Below, piece after piece: positions 63,061 to 64,000 of a stretch of 64,000 bases of DNA. Made by a program: the position numbers and the translations under genes. The notes below the pieces were generated by a model. The model was given only the letters and a program-made list of their open reading frames with translations, did no database searches and was not told the DNA's origin. How positions within the stretch are numbered: the first letter of the stretch is position 1; the number at the start of each line of letters is the position of its first letter. This DNA is from Pseudomonas sp. FP2309 (GTDB lineage: Bacteria; Pseudomonadota; Gammaproteobacteria; Pseudomonadales; Pseudomonadaceae): assembly GCF_030687575.1 (NCBI RefSeq), contig NZ_CP117439.1, positions 2,533,501 through 2,597,500 on the forward strand. Direction: 5' to 3'.

Positions 63061-64000
63061 ATGTCGGCACTGAATATGTTCGAACTCAAACCATTGAGTG
63101 CGATTATGAAGGTTCCCACCATTACATTCTGCATGTTTGTTGCGGTTCAAGGGCAAGCACAGGCAGTCCCGTTAGTGGGTGAGCAAAGAGCTATCGATTC
63201 CACTACACCCGTAACCGACTGGCAACTTTCCAGTCTGTCCACGCTGGACATGAATGGCGCATCGGCCACAGTGATAGACCTTTCAGACTCTACGCTGAAT
63301 ATGAACCCCGGCAGTTCGACGAATGATATCCGTGCTGTTGCAGGTTCAATTGTCAATATAAACTCGTCGAGCGTATCTTCCACCAACACCACGTTTGCTG
63401 CGGTGCGTTTGGAAAATAGTTCGGCTTCAATTAATAACAGTACGATCACCAGTACTGGCAGCGTAGGTTTGCAGGCTCTTGGTATTGCAGGTGACCCCCG
63501 CGGCTCTTCCGTAGATGTAACGGCAAGTACCATTAGTGGTGTTCGAGGCGGCGCGCAAGCTTCCAGCGGCAGCCAGTTGAACTTCAAACAAAATACGCAA
63601 GTATCGGGGACTGGGGCGGGCGCCAGCGGCCTAAGTCTGCAAGGCGGCACGGCGACGGCCAGCCAAAGTACAATCACCGGTGCTGGTAATGGGGTGGTGT
63701 TCATCCGGGATCCCCGCGACACCACAGATGGCAAGTTGGTGTTGGACCAATCGGTGGTTGAAGGCACTGCCGGCTCGGCTATCGTGGTCAGGGGGGCGGG
63801 CGCGCGTGCGCCTGTGGTATCGATAGACGTGCTTAACGGCTCCACGTTGAAGGGCGGCGACGGCAATCTTTTAAATGTTTCCGGCGGTGGTTCGGCGACG
63901 ATGACGGTTGATAACAGCCGAAATCTGCTGGGTAATGTGGTTGCCGACGCCACGAGCACGATTCATTTGACCCTGCGGAACAATGCCGAGCTGTCGGGCA
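63061..64000 (+). CDS. Autotransporter-like passenger, N-terminal part (cut by window end)
   Basis: The frame is open from the ATG at 63061 to the last base. A long signal peptide (hydrophobic TITFCMFVAVQGQAQA, then VPLV) is followed by beta-helix repeats rich in Ser, Thr, Asn and Gly (LNMNPGSSTNDI, SINNSTITSTGSVG). The segment GGDGNLLNVSGGGSATMTVDNS is typical of pertactin-like autotransporter passengers in Pseudomonas. The barrel would lie beyond the window. Alternative starts are 63076 and 63106; none has a strong ribosome site. Confidence 0.75.
   Translation, partial: MSALNMFELKPLSAIMKVPTITFCMFVAVQGQAQAVPLVGEQRAIDSTTPVTDWQLSSLSTLDMNGASATVIDLSDSTLNMNPGSSTNDIRAVAGSIVNINSSSVSSTNTTFAAVRLENSSASINNSTITSTGSVGLQALGIAGDPRGSSVDVTASTISGVRGGAQASSGSQLNFKQNTQVSGTGAGASGLSLQGGTATASQSTITGAGNGVVFIRDPRDTTDGKLVLDQSVVEGTAGSAIVVRGAGARAPVVSIDVLNGSTLKGGDGNLLNVSGGGSATMTVDNSRNLLGNVVADATSTIHLTLRNNAELSG

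Overview
The window is a chromosomal segment of a Pseudomonas, most likely of the P. fluorescens group. This rests on high GC, Pseudomonas-type ribosome binding sites, a complete fap functional-amyloid operon, the ptxS-kgu 2-ketogluconate operon with PtxS palindromes, and a short NAD-type 6-phosphogluconate dehydrogenase beside zwf. Function calls rest on recognised motifs and family knowledge; no database search was run. I saw no tRNA, rRNA, CRISPR array or transposase.

Layout. (1) 1-13233 is an orphan vgrG island of a type VI secretion system: the VgrG C-terminus, a DUF4123 adaptor, a DUF3304 protein, a Tle1-type DUF2235 lipase, seven more DUF3304 copies in a 612-bp tandem array, a PAAR tip, an unknown two-helix membrane protein and a TssM-like protein without a P-loop. 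Every gene overlaps the next, and the gaps in the array hold 21-codon mini-ORFs that look like internally deleted copies of the lipase gene. (2) 13152-22763 is core genome: DUF1853, nadK, a phosphoesterase, an AAA ATPase/membrane protein/TPR module, yeaC, DUF2797 and pepN. (3) 22864-32286 holds a WYL regulator, a SnoaL-like protein, zapE, a GNAT protein, a small secreted protein with a SoxR-box-like palindrome upstream, cptA, a hidden 59-aa gene and the gnd-zwf-HAD operon. (4) 32631-38740 is a VpsR-like sigma-54 activator followed by the opposite-strand fapABCDEF operon, which has a good sigma-54 promoter candidate and an internal terminator after fapC. (5) 39069-49561 carries an orphan FecR, a PepSY protein, a 1714-aa toxin-like protein with an HEITH zinc site, dpkA, a DUF883 protein, an 84-aa protein, a LysR regulator and a nitrilase. 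(6) 49571-58486 carries a LEA2 lipoprotein, an NCS2 permease, a chemoreceptor and ptxS-kguEKTD. (7) 58721-64000 holds two related Ig-like repeat proteins and the start of an autotransporter-like passenger.

How the genes work together. The VgrG island looks like a self-contained effector-delivery cassette whose immunity genes were amplified while the effector was not. The kgu enzymes feed 2-ketogluconate to 6-phosphogluconate, which Gnd and Zwf (encoded about 22 kb away) also handle. The fap operon, its presumed sigma-54 control and the passenger protein point to surface attachment and biofilm functions.
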